Of a DNA stretch of 64,000 nt, positions 17,115-27,044 are shown one piece after another; the stretch's first letter is position 1; each line of letters begins with the position of its first letter. The position numbers and the translations under genes are program-made. This DNA comes from Nocardia sp. CC227C (GTDB lineage Bacteria; Actinomycetota; Actinomycetes; Mycobacteriales; Mycobacteriaceae). The stretch spans positions 1 to 64,000 of the forward strand of contig NZ_JASITE010000015.1 in assembly GCF_030767025.1 (NCBI RefSeq). Reading direction: 5' to 3'. A model generated the notes under the pieces. That model did no database searches and was not told where the DNA came from. It worked only from the letters and a program-made list of their open reading frames with translations.

Positions 17115-18434
17115 TCAACGGTTGATGCGGGCTGCGGCTGCTCGCCGGTTGTCGTCGTTTTCGGTCGGGTCATGGCCGATATGGGCGAGACGGTCGCGGA
17201 CTTCGGGCAGGAACAGGTCGGCGTGCGCGATGCCGATCGCTCGGGTCCGGGATTCGCAGTCGTAGAGGCACTCGGTGGCTCGGCTGACGGGGAATTCTCG
17301 TGTGAGATGGCTCAGTTCCGTGGCGCATCGGGTTCGGAGATAGGAGTAGACGGTGTTGTCGAAGAGCTCCTCGATGGTCGGCGCGGCGGGGGAGTGGTGC
17401 AGGCGGCCGAGGGCGGTGACGAGGTCGTGCTGGGTGTAGATGTGGGTGTCGGGGGAGGCGGCGGTTGTCAGGAGGTCGAGGAGGTGGGGTGCGTCGGCTG
17501 GTTCGGCGCGTTCGGCGAAGAGGCTCAGGGCGGCGCGCTGGACGGGGGTGTGGAGGCCCGCATGCGTGCGCGCCCAGGTCAAGGTGCGTGGGGAGCGCAG
17601 GGTGCGTAGGGATCTGCGCAGGGCGATGCGGTCGGCGACGGGGGTGTCCGTGCTGTCGAGTAGATCCGCTGAGAGGGTCAGAAGTGTGGTCTCCCAACGC
17701 TCCTCGGTGAGATCGCGGGCTGCGGTCGGGTCGATGAGTTTCCGGTCGACGGCGGCCGTGAGCAGGCGTTGCCGGTCGCGGGCTTCGCGGGCGGCGTGGT
17801 CGGGTGCGGGGGTTCGGTGTGCTGTCCGTGTGCGTTCGGCCAGCGCAATGACCTCCGCTACACGGGTATTCGCACGACACCAGTCCGGCCAGGGCGGTGC
17901 GGACAGGTCGTCGAATGGCCCGAACGGGGCGAGGGCGGCGGCGAGTTGCTCGTCGTCGGCGACCGCTAGGACGTCATCGAGCAGCCCGTCGGCCTCGGGG
18001 TGCTCGGCGAACGGGAGCAACGCCGCCAGCGCCTGATCGAGATCGCGGCCGGTGCGTAGGTAGTGGCGTAACTCGGTGACGGCTCCGTCGACGCCACGCC
18101 GGGCAAGCAGTGCCAGGACGTCGGTGGCGAGCCAGGCATCGGAGTCGCCGTGCGGGTCCGATGGACGGGTATAGGCCGCGCGGCATCGGGTGAGATCGAT
18201 TCCGAGGTCCGCGATGAGGGCCGCATAGAGCCACGCACGCTCCTCCACCTGGCGATCCCAGCGAGGGTCGCGAACGATGCAGGCGATTACATACTCGCTG
18301 GCCCGGGCACGGTTCGCGAGTGCTTCGGGGCGGCACGCACCGCGGCCCCGTTGGATCATGCCGAGCAGGGTGTCGGGCTCGGCCCAAGGGAGTTCGGTGG
18401 ACGGTGGTTTGCTCGGATCGTCGGGTGGCGGCAC
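17115..18434 (-). CDS. HEAT-like helical repeat protein, 439 aa
   Basis: A soluble, Ala/Leu/Arg-rich, all-helical protein with repeated pairs of helices (segments such as LDQALAALLPFAEHPEADGLLDDV and RAALSLFAERAEPADAPHLLDLL), typical of HEAT/ARM-like scaffolds. No catalytic motif was seen and the function is unknown. The GTG at 18434 is the likely start; the open frame upstream is the antisense of ptsI. It follows ptsI by 32 bases on the same strand, so it may be co-transcribed, though no link to sugar transport is evident. It converges with the broken membrane-protein gene. Confidence 0.65.
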   Translation of the reverse strand: MPPPDDPSKPPSTELPWAEPDTLLGMIQRGRGACRPEALANRARASEYVIACIVRDPRWDRQVEERAWLYAALIADLGIDLTRCRAAYTRPSDPHGDSDAWLATDVLALLARRGVDGAVTELRHYLRTGRDLDQALAALLPFAEHPEADGLLDDVLAVADDEQLAAALAPFGPFDDLSAPPWPDWCRANTRVAEVIALAERTRTAHRTPAPDHAAREARDRQRLLTAAVDRKLIDPTAARDLTEERWETTLLTLSADLLDSTDTPVADRIALRRSLRTLRSPRTLTWARTHAGLHTPVQRAALSLFAERAEPADAPHLLDLLTTAASPDTHIYTQHDLVTALGRLHHSPAAPTIEELFDNTVYSYLRTRCATELSHLTREFPVSRATECLYDCESRTRAIGIAHADLFLPEVRDRLAHIGHDPTENDDNRRAAAARINR

Positions 18435-18466
18435 GGCGCGACTGTAGGGGCGCGCCGTCGTGGCGG

Positions 18467-20182
<1,716 letters not shown>

Positions 20183-20223
20183 GAGATCCTCCTCCACGCT
20201 GTGATCCAGACTACGGCATAGAC

Positions 20224-20267
20224 TTGACAAAACAACACATACAGGCATAAAACAACAGAAAGCAACA
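20224..20267 (+). promoter_or_regulatory. fru promoter with three direct-repeat operator candidates
   Basis: The 102-bp region between ptsI and fruR is AT-rich against its surroundings. It holds a -35-like TTGACA (20224-20229) with ATAAAA 17 bases on (20247-20252), and three copies of a nonamer: AAAACAACA at 20229-20237 and 20249-20257 and AAAGCAACA at 20259-20267. Repeats overlapping the promoter suggest autoregulation by the DeoR-type FruR. Inference from position. Confidence 0.6.
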
Positions 20268-20284
20268 TCGAGTCTGGAGGTCGG

Positions 20285-21052
20285 ATGTACGCCGAGGAGC
20301 GGCAGCAGGCCATTGCCACGCTGGTCGGGCAACGCGGGCGCGTCTCGGTCACGGAACTGGCCGAGCAGTACGGCGTCACCACCGAAACCGTGCGCCGCGA
20401 CCTCGCGGTACTCGACCGCATGGGACTGCTGCGCCGGGTGCACGGCGGCGCGGTCCCGGCGGCGGCGCTCACCGCCATCGAACTGGGCACCGGCGAGCGC
20501 GAGCACAGCCGCGCCGCCGAGAAGGATCGAATCGCCAAGGCGGCCTTGGACTTCCTGCCCCGCTCCGGCGGCAGTGTGCTCTTCGACGCGGGCACCACCA
20601 CCGCGCGCGTGGCCGCGCTGCTGCCCGCCGATCGCGACCTCGTCGCGGTGACCAATTCGGTGCCGATCGCCGCCCGCCTCTCCGGTTACACCGCGGTGCG
20701 CCTGCAACTGCTGGGCGGTCGGGTCCGCGGCCTCACTCAGGCGGCGGTCGGTCCGGAGACCCTGCGCATGCTCGGCGATCTGCGCGTGGATGTGGCGTAC
20801 ATCGGCACCAATGCGCTCACCGGCGGGCACGGCCTGTCCACCCCGGATCCGGACGAGGCCGCGATCAAACGCGCCATGGTCGCCGCCGCGCACCGCGTGG
20901 TGGTCGTCGCCGATTCCAGCAAGATCGGGCGGGAGGATTTCGTGCGCTTCGCGGCGATCGAGGAGATCGACGCCCTGGTGACCGATGACGAGCTGCTGCC
21001 CTCGGTGCGCAACGAGTTGTCCGAGTACGGCATCGAGGTGGTGACGGCATGA
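20285..21052 (+). CDS. fruR: DeoR-family transcriptional regulator of the fructose operon
   Basis: A 255-aa regulator with the DeoR-type winged helix at residues about 1-57 (YAEERQQAIATLV; VSVTELAEQYGVTTETVRRDL) and the sugar-phosphate sensor domain (DAGTTTARVAALL, NSVPIAARL, LLGGRVRG, GTNALTGGHGLSTPD, VVADSSKIG). The family binds phosphorylated sugars, here probably fructose 1-phosphate or fructose 1,6-bisphosphate. It is the first gene of the operon and overlaps fruK by the ATGA at 21049-21052. It likely represses its own operon and perhaps the divergent ptsI through the nonamer repeats. Confidence 0.92.
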   Translation: MYAEERQQAIATLVGQRGRVSVTELAEQYGVTTETVRRDLAVLDRMGLLRRVHGGAVPAAALTAIELGTGEREHSRAAEKDRIAKAALDFLPRSGGSVLFDAGTTTARVAALLPADRDLVAVTNSVPIAARLSGYTAVRLQLLGGRVRGLTQAAVGPETLRMLGDLRVDVAYIGTNALTGGHGLSTPDPDEAAIKRAMVAAAHRVVVVADSSKIGREDFVRFAAIEEIDALVTDDELLPSVRNELSEYGIEVVTA

Positions 21053-21999
21053 TCGTGACCCTCACCGCCAATCCGAGCGTGGACCGCACCGTCACCCTGG
21101 CCGAACCGCTGCGGCGCGGGGGAGTGCAGCGGGCTCTGGCCGCGACCGTGCAGGCGGGCGGCAAGGGCGTCAACGTCTCCCGGGTGATCGCCATGGCGGG
21201 TGCGGCGACCGTCGCCGTGCTGCCCGGCAGTGAAGGCGATCCGGTATCGCGCGCCCTGGCGGCGGCGGATATCGACCATCGCGTGGTACCCGGCGGCGGA
21301 CCGATCCGCACCAATGTCGCCATCACCGAAATCGACGGCACCACAACGAAGATCAACGAGCCGGGCGCGCCCCTGGACGAACAGCGCCGTCGCGCGCTGA
21401 CCGATCTGCTGGTCGAACTCTCCGCCACCGCGAGCTGGATCGTCCTGTCGGGCTCCCTGCCGCCGGGCGCTCCCGCCGACTGGTACGTGGAGCTGGTGCG
21501 GCGGCTGCGCGGTCCGAAGATCGCGGTCGACACCTCGGACGGGCCGCTGGTCGCCCTGGCTCGCCGCTTCGATACCGCCGCACCGGCCTTGATCAAACCC
21601 AACAGCGAGGAGCTGGCGCAGCTCACCGGCGCCGATCCGGAGCAGCTGCACGACCCGGCCGAGGCCGTCCGCGCGGCCGCACGACTCGTCGACCGCGGCG
21701 TCGGCGCGGTGCTTGCCACGCTCGGGGCGGCCGGTGCCGTGCTGGTGACAGGCGACGGCGCCTGGCACGCCACCGCCCCGGACGTCACTCCGTGCAGCAC
21801 CGTCGGCGCGGGCGATTCCGCCCTCGCCGGATATCTGCTGGCCGATCTGGACGGCGCTGCCCCCGGCGACCGGCTGCGCCGCGCGGTCGCCTACGGGACC
21901 GCCGCCGTCACCCTCCCCGGCACCGGTCTACCCGGTCCGGACCACGTCCACGTCGATGCCGTAGCCGTGACGGCCCTGGACTCCTTGCCCCATCCCTGA
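21049..21999 (+). CDS. fruK: 1-phosphofructokinase
   Basis: A 316-aa PfkB-family sugar kinase that converts fructose 1-phosphate, the product of FruA, to fructose 1,6-bisphosphate. It opens MIVTLTANPSVDRTV, has GGKGVNVSRVIA (substrate site), LSGSLPPGAP, KPNSEELAQLTG and the C-terminal ATP/catalytic motif STVGAGDSALAGYL with the catalytic Asp. Its start overlaps the fruR stop by four bases. fruA follows after 11 bases. Confidence 0.95.
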   Translation: MIVTLTANPSVDRTVTLAEPLRRGGVQRALAATVQAGGKGVNVSRVIAMAGAATVAVLPGSEGDPVSRALAAADIDHRVVPGGGPIRTNVAITEIDGTTTKINEPGAPLDEQRRRALTDLLVELSATASWIVLSGSLPPGAPADWYVELVRRLRGPKIAVDTSDGPLVALARRFDTAAPALIKPNSEELAQLTGADPEQLHDPAEAVRAAARLVDRGVGAVLATLGAAGAVLVTGDGAWHATAPDVTPCSTVGAGDSALAGYLLADLDGAAPGDRLRRAVAYGTAAVTLPGTGLPGPDHVHVDAVAVTALDSLPHP

Positions 22000-22010
22000 A
22001 GGACACCGCG

Positions 22011-24320
22011 ATGGCCGAACAGATCATCACCGCCGAGCTGATCACCCTGGACGCCGACCTCGGCGCGACCAAGGAGGACGTGATCGCAGCCCTGGCGCAG
22101 CGCCTCGCCGCCGCGGGCCGCGCGCCCGACGCGACCGCCCTGCGGGATGCGGCGCTGGAGCGCGAAAACCAGTCCGCCACCGGACTTCCCGGCGGCATCG
22201 CGATCCCGCACTGCAAGTCCGCGGCCGTGCGGCGCGCCTCGCTCGGATTCGCCCGACTGCGGCCCGCCGTCGATTTCGGCGCCCCGGACGGACCCGCGGA
22301 CCTGGTGTTCCTCATTGCCGCCCCGGCGGACGGGGGAGCCGAGCACATGAAGGTGCTCTCCACGCTCGCGCGGGCGCTGGTGCGGCCCGACTTCGTCGCC
22401 GAGTTGCGTACTGCCGCCACGGCCGACGACGTGCTCGGACTCGTCGCCGCTGTGCTCGCGCCGGCCGATACGCCAGCGAAAGCCGGTGCGCCTGCGGGTG
22501 CTGGTGCGCCTGCGGGTGCTGGTGCGTCAGCGGGTGCTGGTGCGTCATCGAAAGCCAGCGCGCCCGCTGCGTCCAGCGCGCCCGTGGGGTCCGATGCACC
22601 GGCGGAAGCCGGGGCCGGTGCCTCAGCGGAGGCCGGTGCGCCCACACAGGCCGGTGCTTCTGCTGAGCCCGGTGCCCGTACGGCTACCGGTGCCTCGGCA
22701 CCGCACGACGCGCCGATGCCGGAGAACCCGGCAGCTCCGGAGCGCGCGACATCGATATCCGCCGGGAAAGCGCCCGAGCGCGAGCCTGATTCGCCAGCAC
22801 CGGCAGCCGCCCGGAATGCGGACGTCGCCGCCGCACCCGCGGTACGCAGCATCGTGGCCGTCACCGCCTGCCCGACCGGCATCGCCCACACCTACATGGC
22901 CGCCGACTCGCTGGTCGCGGCCGGGGAACGCGCGGGAATCACCGTGCACGTGGAAACGCAGGGCTCCTCGGGCAGCACACCGCTGGACGCCGCGACCATC
23001 GCCGCCGCGGACGCGGTCATCTTCGCCACCGATGTCGGCGTGCGCGGGCGTGAACGTTTCGCGGGCAAGCCGCTCGTCGCCTCCGGCGTGAAACGGGCCA
23101 TCAACGAACCCGACGCCATGGTGACCGAAGCCCAGCGGGCCGCGCTCGACCCCGCCGCGCCCCGGGTTTCCGGGTCGGACACCGAATCCGAGCCCGCCGC
23201 AGCGGATTCCGCTGGTCTCGGCTGGGGCACCCGGCTGCGGCAGATCCTGCTCACCGGGGTCAGCTACATGATCCCGTTCGTCGCGGCGGGCGGGCTGCTC
23301 ATCGCGCTCGGCTTCCTGTTCGGCGGGTACGAGATCTCCGACAACGCCCAGACGATCGTGCTGGACAACTCGCTGACCGCGTTGCCCGAGGGCGGCCTGG
23401 CGACCTATATCGGCGCGGTGCTGTTCCAGTTGGGCGCGTTGGCCTTCGGCTTCCTGGTACCCGCCCTCGCGGGATACATCGCCTTCGCCATCGCCGACCG
23501 TCCCGGGCTCGCACCGGGTTTCACCGCGGGCGCGGTGGCGGTCTTCGTCGGGGCGGGTTTTCTCGGCGGTCTGGTCGGCGGTCTGATCGCCGGATTCGCG
23601 GCGCTGTGGATCTCGAAACTCGCGGTGCCGCAATGGGCGCGGGGCCTGATGCCGGTGGTGGTCATCCCGCTGTTCGCCTCACTCATCGTGGGCGCGCTCA
23701 TGTTCGTGGTACTGGGCAAACCCCTCGCCGCGGTCACCAGCGGGCTCACCGACTGGCTCAACGGGCTGTCCGGCACCTCGGTCATCGTGCTCGGCGTGAT
23801 CCTGGGTCTGATGATGTGCTTCGACCTCGGTGGGCCGGTGAACAAGGCGGCCTACGCCTTCGCCGTCGCGGGCCTGAGCGTCGATGACCCGGCGTCGCTG
23901 CGGATCATGGCCGCCGTGATGGCCGCCGGTATGGTGCCGCCGCTGGCCATGGCCCTGGCCACCGTGTTGCGGCCCCGGCTGTTCACCCCCGCCGAACGCG
24001 AGAACGGGCGGGCCGCCTGGCTGCTCGGCGCGTCGTTCATCTCCGAGGGCGCCATTCCGTTCGCCGCCGCCGACCCGTTGCGCGTGATCCCGTCCATGAT
24101 GGTGGGCGGCGCGCTGACCGGTGCGCTCATCATGGCCGCGGGCGCCACCCTGAGCGCACCGCACGGCGGTGTCTTCGTCTTCTTCGCCATCGGCCATCTC
24201 GCGTGGTTCCTGATCGCGCTGGCCGCGGGCATGCTCGCCGCCGCGGTCTGCGTCATCGCGGCCAAGACCTTCGGCCGCACCCCCGCGACCGCCGGACCGT
24301 CCGTCCCCGCCACCGTGTAA
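22011..24320 (+). CDS. fruA: Fructose-specific PTS enzyme IIABC
   Basis: A 769-aa membrane transporter that takes up fructose and phosphorylates it at C1. Domain order is EIIA (about 1-150; active His67 in GGIAIPHCKSA), a long Ala/Pro/Gly/Ser-rich linker (about 152-278) with near-repeats of GAPAGA coded by 18-bp units, EIIB (about 280-380; phosphocysteine Cys287 in AVTACPTGIAHTYM) and EIIC (about 405-760) with some eight to ten membrane helices and the conserved GGPVNKAAYAFA. The linker is longer than in most FruA proteins. ATG 22011 has AAGGA 8 bases upstream; an open frame further upstream is the fruK antiframe. Confidence 0.95.
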   Translation: MAEQIITAELITLDADLGATKEDVIAALAQRLAAAGRAPDATALRDAALERENQSATGLPGGIAIPHCKSAAVRRASLGFARLRPAVDFGAPDGPADLVFLIAAPADGGAEHMKVLSTLARALVRPDFVAELRTAATADDVLGLVAAVLAPADTPAKAGAPAGAGAPAGAGASAGAGASSKASAPAASSAPVGSDAPAEAGAGASAEAGAPTQAGASAEPGARTATGASAPHDAPMPENPAAPERATSISAGKAPEREPDSPAPAAARNADVAAAPAVRSIVAVTACPTGIAHTYMAADSLVAAGERAGITVHVETQGSSGSTPLDAATIAAADAVIFATDVGVRGRERFAGKPLVASGVKRAINEPDAMVTEAQRAALDPAAPRVSGSDTESEPAAADSAGLGWGTRLRQILLTGVSYMIPFVAAGGLLIALGFLFGGYEISDNAQTIVLDNSLTALPEGGLATYIGAVLFQLGALAFGFLVPALAGYIAFAIADRPGLAPGFTAGAVAVFVGAGFLGGLVGGLIAGFAALWISKLAVPQWARGLMPVVVIPLFASLIVGALMFVVLGKPLAAVTSGLTDWLNGLSGTSVIVLGVILGLMMCFDLGGPVNKAAYAFAVAGLSVDDPASLRIMAAVMAAGMVPPLAMALATVLRPRLFTPAERENGRAAWLLGASFISEGAIPFAAADPLRVIPSMMVGGALTGALIMAAGATLSAPHGGVFVFFAIGHLAWFLIALAAGMLAAAVCVIAAKTFGRTPATAGPSVPATV

Positions 24321-24346
24321 CCACTTCACCCCCAGGGAGATTCACC

Positions 24347-24604
24347 ATGCCTCAGGTCACCGTCACCGTCGGTTCCGCCGAGGGTCTGCACGCCCGCCCG
24401 GCCGCGCTCATCGTGGAGGCCGTCCAGGCCGCGGGCGTTCCCGTCACCATCTCCGTTCCCGGCGGCGCGCCCGTCGACGCCGGATCGGCCCTCATGCTCA
24501 TGACCCTCGGCGCCGCCGCGGGCACCGAGGTCATCGTCGCCTGTGAGGACGAGGCGACGCTCGACAAGATCGCCGGAATGGTCGCCGCCGATCTGGACGC
24601 CTGA
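24347..24604 (+). CDS. ptsH: Phosphocarrier protein HPr
   Basis: An 85-aa HPr that relays phosphate from enzyme I to FruA. It shows the active His15 in SAEGLHARPAALIVEA and the conserved SALMLMTLGAAAGTEV. There is no regulatory Ser-46 kinase context, as usual in actinobacteria. The ATG lies 26 bases after fruA with GGGAG upstream; it is the last gene of the fru operon. Confidence 0.95.
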   Translation: MPQVTVTVGSAEGLHARPAALIVEAVQAAGVPVTISVPGGAPVDAGSALMLMTLGAAAGTEVIVACEDEATLDKIAGMVAADLDA

Positions 24605-24811
24605 GCGTTCGCCCTCGAACTCGTCCTCGATGTCGTCGAGGTATCGAGCCAGCGCCGGATCGCCGCGGTCTCGGTCCATGGCGTGGTAGCGGAACAGCCC
24701 CTTGCCACCATGGTTTTCGTTCCGCTCCGCCACACGTCGGGAAGTGAGACGCCGCTGCCGAAAGCCACAGCGCTCCGGAACCGCTTCCGGTGACATCGCG
24801 CACGTCCGGTC

Positions 24812-24825
24812 GGGACCTTGGGCCC
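24812..24825 (+). promoter_or_regulatory. DevR/DosR-like box
   Basis: GGGAC-CTTG-GGCCC follows the 5-4-5 architecture of the DosR site (GGGAC-TWWA-GTCCC). It lies 57 bases upstream of the first stress-protein start, a typical activator distance. Sequence match only. Confidence 0.5.
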
Positions 24826-24882
24826 TGTCTGTGCCCGTGGTCGAGCGAGATGCTCTGAGCACAACCACACTCAGGAGGCGTC

Positions 24883-25815
24883 ATGGCCGACAACAGCGTA
24901 TCCGCGACCGATCCGTCCACCGCGGCGATCATCGTCGCGGTGGACGGATCGGAGATCTCGTACCAGGCGGTGGAATGGGCCGCGGTGGAAGCCGACCTGC
25001 GCCGGACCGCGTTGCACATCATCACCTCGTACGCCGTCCCGACGGGGCGGGGGTCCCGCGCCGGCATCGGCGCGGCGGAGACCGCGTGGCTGCGCAGCGA
25101 CGGCGCTCGCGTGCTCGGCGAGGCGAGCGCGGTGGCGCACGCGACCGTACCGGGCGAATCCATCGCCGTCACCACCGAATTCACTTTCGAACCGATCGTC
25201 CCGACCCTGATACGGCTGTCCGCCGACGCGCACATGATCGTGGTCGGCAACCGCGGCCGCGGCGCGGTGCGGCGAGCCCTGCTGGGTTCGGTCAGTACCG
25301 CCATCAGCCGTCGGGCGCACTGCCCGGTCGCGGTCGTGCACGGGGCGCCGGAGACCGACGCGGACGCCTCGCGGCTCCCGGTGGTGGTGGGCGTGGACGG
25401 CACCGAGAACAGTCAGCCCGCCATCGAGCTGGCCTGTGCGGAGGCATCGCGCCGCAAGGTGGGCCTGGTCGCCGTGCACGCCTGGGGTGATACCAACGGC
25501 TACGACCTGCCGGTGGTCGGTTGGACGGCCATTCACGAAACCGAGGCGGTGCTGCTGGGCCAGGGCATGGCCGGTTTCGCGGAGCGATACCCCGAGGTGC
25601 CCATGGAGCGTGTCGTCGTCTGCGACACCCCGGTGCGCGCGCTGCTGCACCACGCCGACACGGCGCAGCTGCTGGTGGTCGGCACCCATGGTCGCGGCGG
25701 CTTCCCGGGCATGCTCATCGGATCGACCAGCACGGCGCTGCTGCAGCACGCGCGATGCCCGGTGATCGTGGTGCGGCACGACGCCACGATGCCCGATGAC
25801 CCGGCTCTTCGGTGA
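24883..25815 (+). CDS. Tandem-domain universal stress protein (UspA family)
   Basis: A 310-aa cytoplasmic protein with two Usp domains (about 14-155 and 165-300). Each carries the nucleotide-binding signature: VVGNRGRGAVRRALLGSVS in the first and VVGTHGRGGFPGMLIGSTS in the second, plus VAVDGSE and VGVDGTE at the domain starts. ATP-binding Usp pairs of this kind belong to the hypoxia/dormancy regulon in mycobacteria. AGGAGG sits 5 bases before the ATG. It is paralogous to the next gene, evidently by duplication. Confidence 0.93.
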   Translation: MADNSVSATDPSTAAIIVAVDGSEISYQAVEWAAVEADLRRTALHIITSYAVPTGRGSRAGIGAAETAWLRSDGARVLGEASAVAHATVPGESIAVTTEFTFEPIVPTLIRLSADAHMIVVGNRGRGAVRRALLGSVSTAISRRAHCPVAVVHGAPETDADASRLPVVVGVDGTENSQPAIELACAEASRRKVGLVAVHAWGDTNGYDLPVVGWTAIHETEAVLLGQGMAGFAERYPEVPMERVVVCDTPVRALLHHADTAQLLVVGTHGRGGFPGMLIGSTSTALLQHARCPVIVVRHDATMPDDPALR

Positions 25816-25825
25816 CCTTCGGCCC
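25812..25825 (+). promoter_or_regulatory. DevR/DosR-like box
   Basis: GTGAC-CTTC-GGCCC, again 5-4-5, overlapping the 3' end of the first stress gene and 138 bases upstream of the second. Weaker than the first box in its first arm. Confidence 0.4.
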
Positions 25826-25963
25826 GTGAGCGCAGCGGCGTGGCGCGGGATGACCCGTCCATCGGACGAGATCTGGAATAACACCCCGATTCGGATCGAC
25901 ACTGGAATCGGACGACCTGGCATACGGCGACCTGCCGCCGGACGACCCACATAGGAGAAGCTC

Positions 25964-26863
25964 ATGACCGACAACTCCGGAACCCCGGGTGGGGAACTCA
26001 ACCTGCCCGTCATCGCGGCCGTGGACGGTTCGGCGGTGTCGTATCACGCCGCCGCCTGGGCGGCGGTGGACGCCGCCCTGCACGGCTGCCCACTGCACCT
26101 GGTCACCTCCGTGTCGGTGCCGACCGCGTTCGGTCCGGGCGCGCAGCTGACCGAATCGGATACCCGCTGGCTGCACGAGGACGGCGAGCGGGTGGTGACC
26201 GAGGCCAAGCGCGTCGCGCGCAATGCCGCACCGGGGGAGGCGCTCGAGATCACCACCGAGGTGACCCTGCACCCCGTCATCCCCGATCTCATCGACCGCT
26301 CGCAGCGGGCGCGCACCCTGGTGGTGGGCACCCGCGGTCTGGGCGCGTTCCGGCGCGGTCTGCTCGGTTCGGTGAGCACCGCCGTGACCCGGCACGCGCA
26401 CTGCCCCGTCGCGGTGATCCCCGGCCCCGCCGTGGACCCGATCTCGGCGGAGAAGCCCGTGCTGGTCGGCGTGGACGGGACGCCGGTCGGCGATCCCGCG
26501 CTGGCCTTCGCCTTCGAGGAGGCGTCGCGGCGCAAGGTCGGCCTCACCGCCCTGCACGCGTGGAGCGACTACACCGGTCCGTACCTGCCGGCCCCGGGCT
26601 GGGACATGGTGCGTGCTCAGGAGGAGGCACTGCTGGCCGAACGCCTGGCCGGATACGGTGAGCGCTATCCGGATGTGCCCGTGCGCCGAATTCTGGTCAT
26701 GGACCGCCCGGTGCGCGCACTGCTGGAGGAATCGGAGAACGCGCAGCTGGTCGTGGTCGGCAGCCACGGGCGCGGCGGATTCACCGGAATGCTGCTGGGC
26801 TCCACCAGTTCCGCGCTGCTGCACAGCGTGGGTTGCCCCGCCGTGGTGGTGCGGTCGCGCTGA
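25964..26863 (+). CDS. Tandem-domain universal stress protein (UspA family)
   Basis: A 299-aa paralogue of the preceding protein with the same two-domain layout: AAVDGSAVSYHAA and VVGTRGLGAFRRGLLGSVS in the first half, VGVDGTPVGDPA and VVGSHGRGGFTGMLLGSTS in the second. The second-domain sequence SRRKVGLTALHAWSD is nearly shared with its neighbour, supporting tandem duplication. It has its own AGGAG site and 148-bp leader, so it may be separately controlled. It converges on the sensor kinase gene across a 19-bp minisatellite. Confidence 0.93.
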   Translation: MTDNSGTPGGELNLPVIAAVDGSAVSYHAAAWAAVDAALHGCPLHLVTSVSVPTAFGPGAQLTESDTRWLHEDGERVVTEAKRVARNAAPGEALEITTEVTLHPVIPDLIDRSQRARTLVVGTRGLGAFRRGLLGSVSTAVTRHAHCPVAVIPGPAVDPISAEKPVLVGVDGTPVGDPALAFAFEEASRRKVGLTALHAWSDYTGPYLPAPGWDMVRAQEEALLAERLAGYGERYPDVPVRRILVMDRPVRALLEESENAQLVVVGSHGRGGFTGMLLGSTSSALLHSVGCPAVVVRSR

Positions 26864-26892
26864 TCGGCCGCGGGCCACGGTCGCGCCGATGT

Positions 26893-27044
26893 CTCGGCCG
26901 TGCCGGATCATCTCGGCCGTGCCGGATCGCTTCGGCCGTGCCGGATCGCTTCGGCCGTGCCGGATTGCCTCGGCCGTGCCGGATCGTCTCGGCCGTGCCC
27001 GATCGTCTCGCGCGCGTCGGATCTTTCCGCCGCGCCGGATCAGA
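26893..27044. repeat. 19-bp tandem repeat, six close copies plus two degenerate
   Basis: Units begin at 26893, 26912, 26931, 26950, 26969 and 26988, with consensus CTCGGCCGTGCCGGATCGC; units at 27007 and 27026 are degraded, the last reaching the stop codon of the kinase gene. There are no spacers, so it is not CRISPR. It lies between two convergent genes. Confidence 0.9.

Noticed and set aside
26893..27044. CRISPR-like array
   Set aside because: Units are contiguous with no spacers and no cas genes are nearby; it is a simple tandem repeat.
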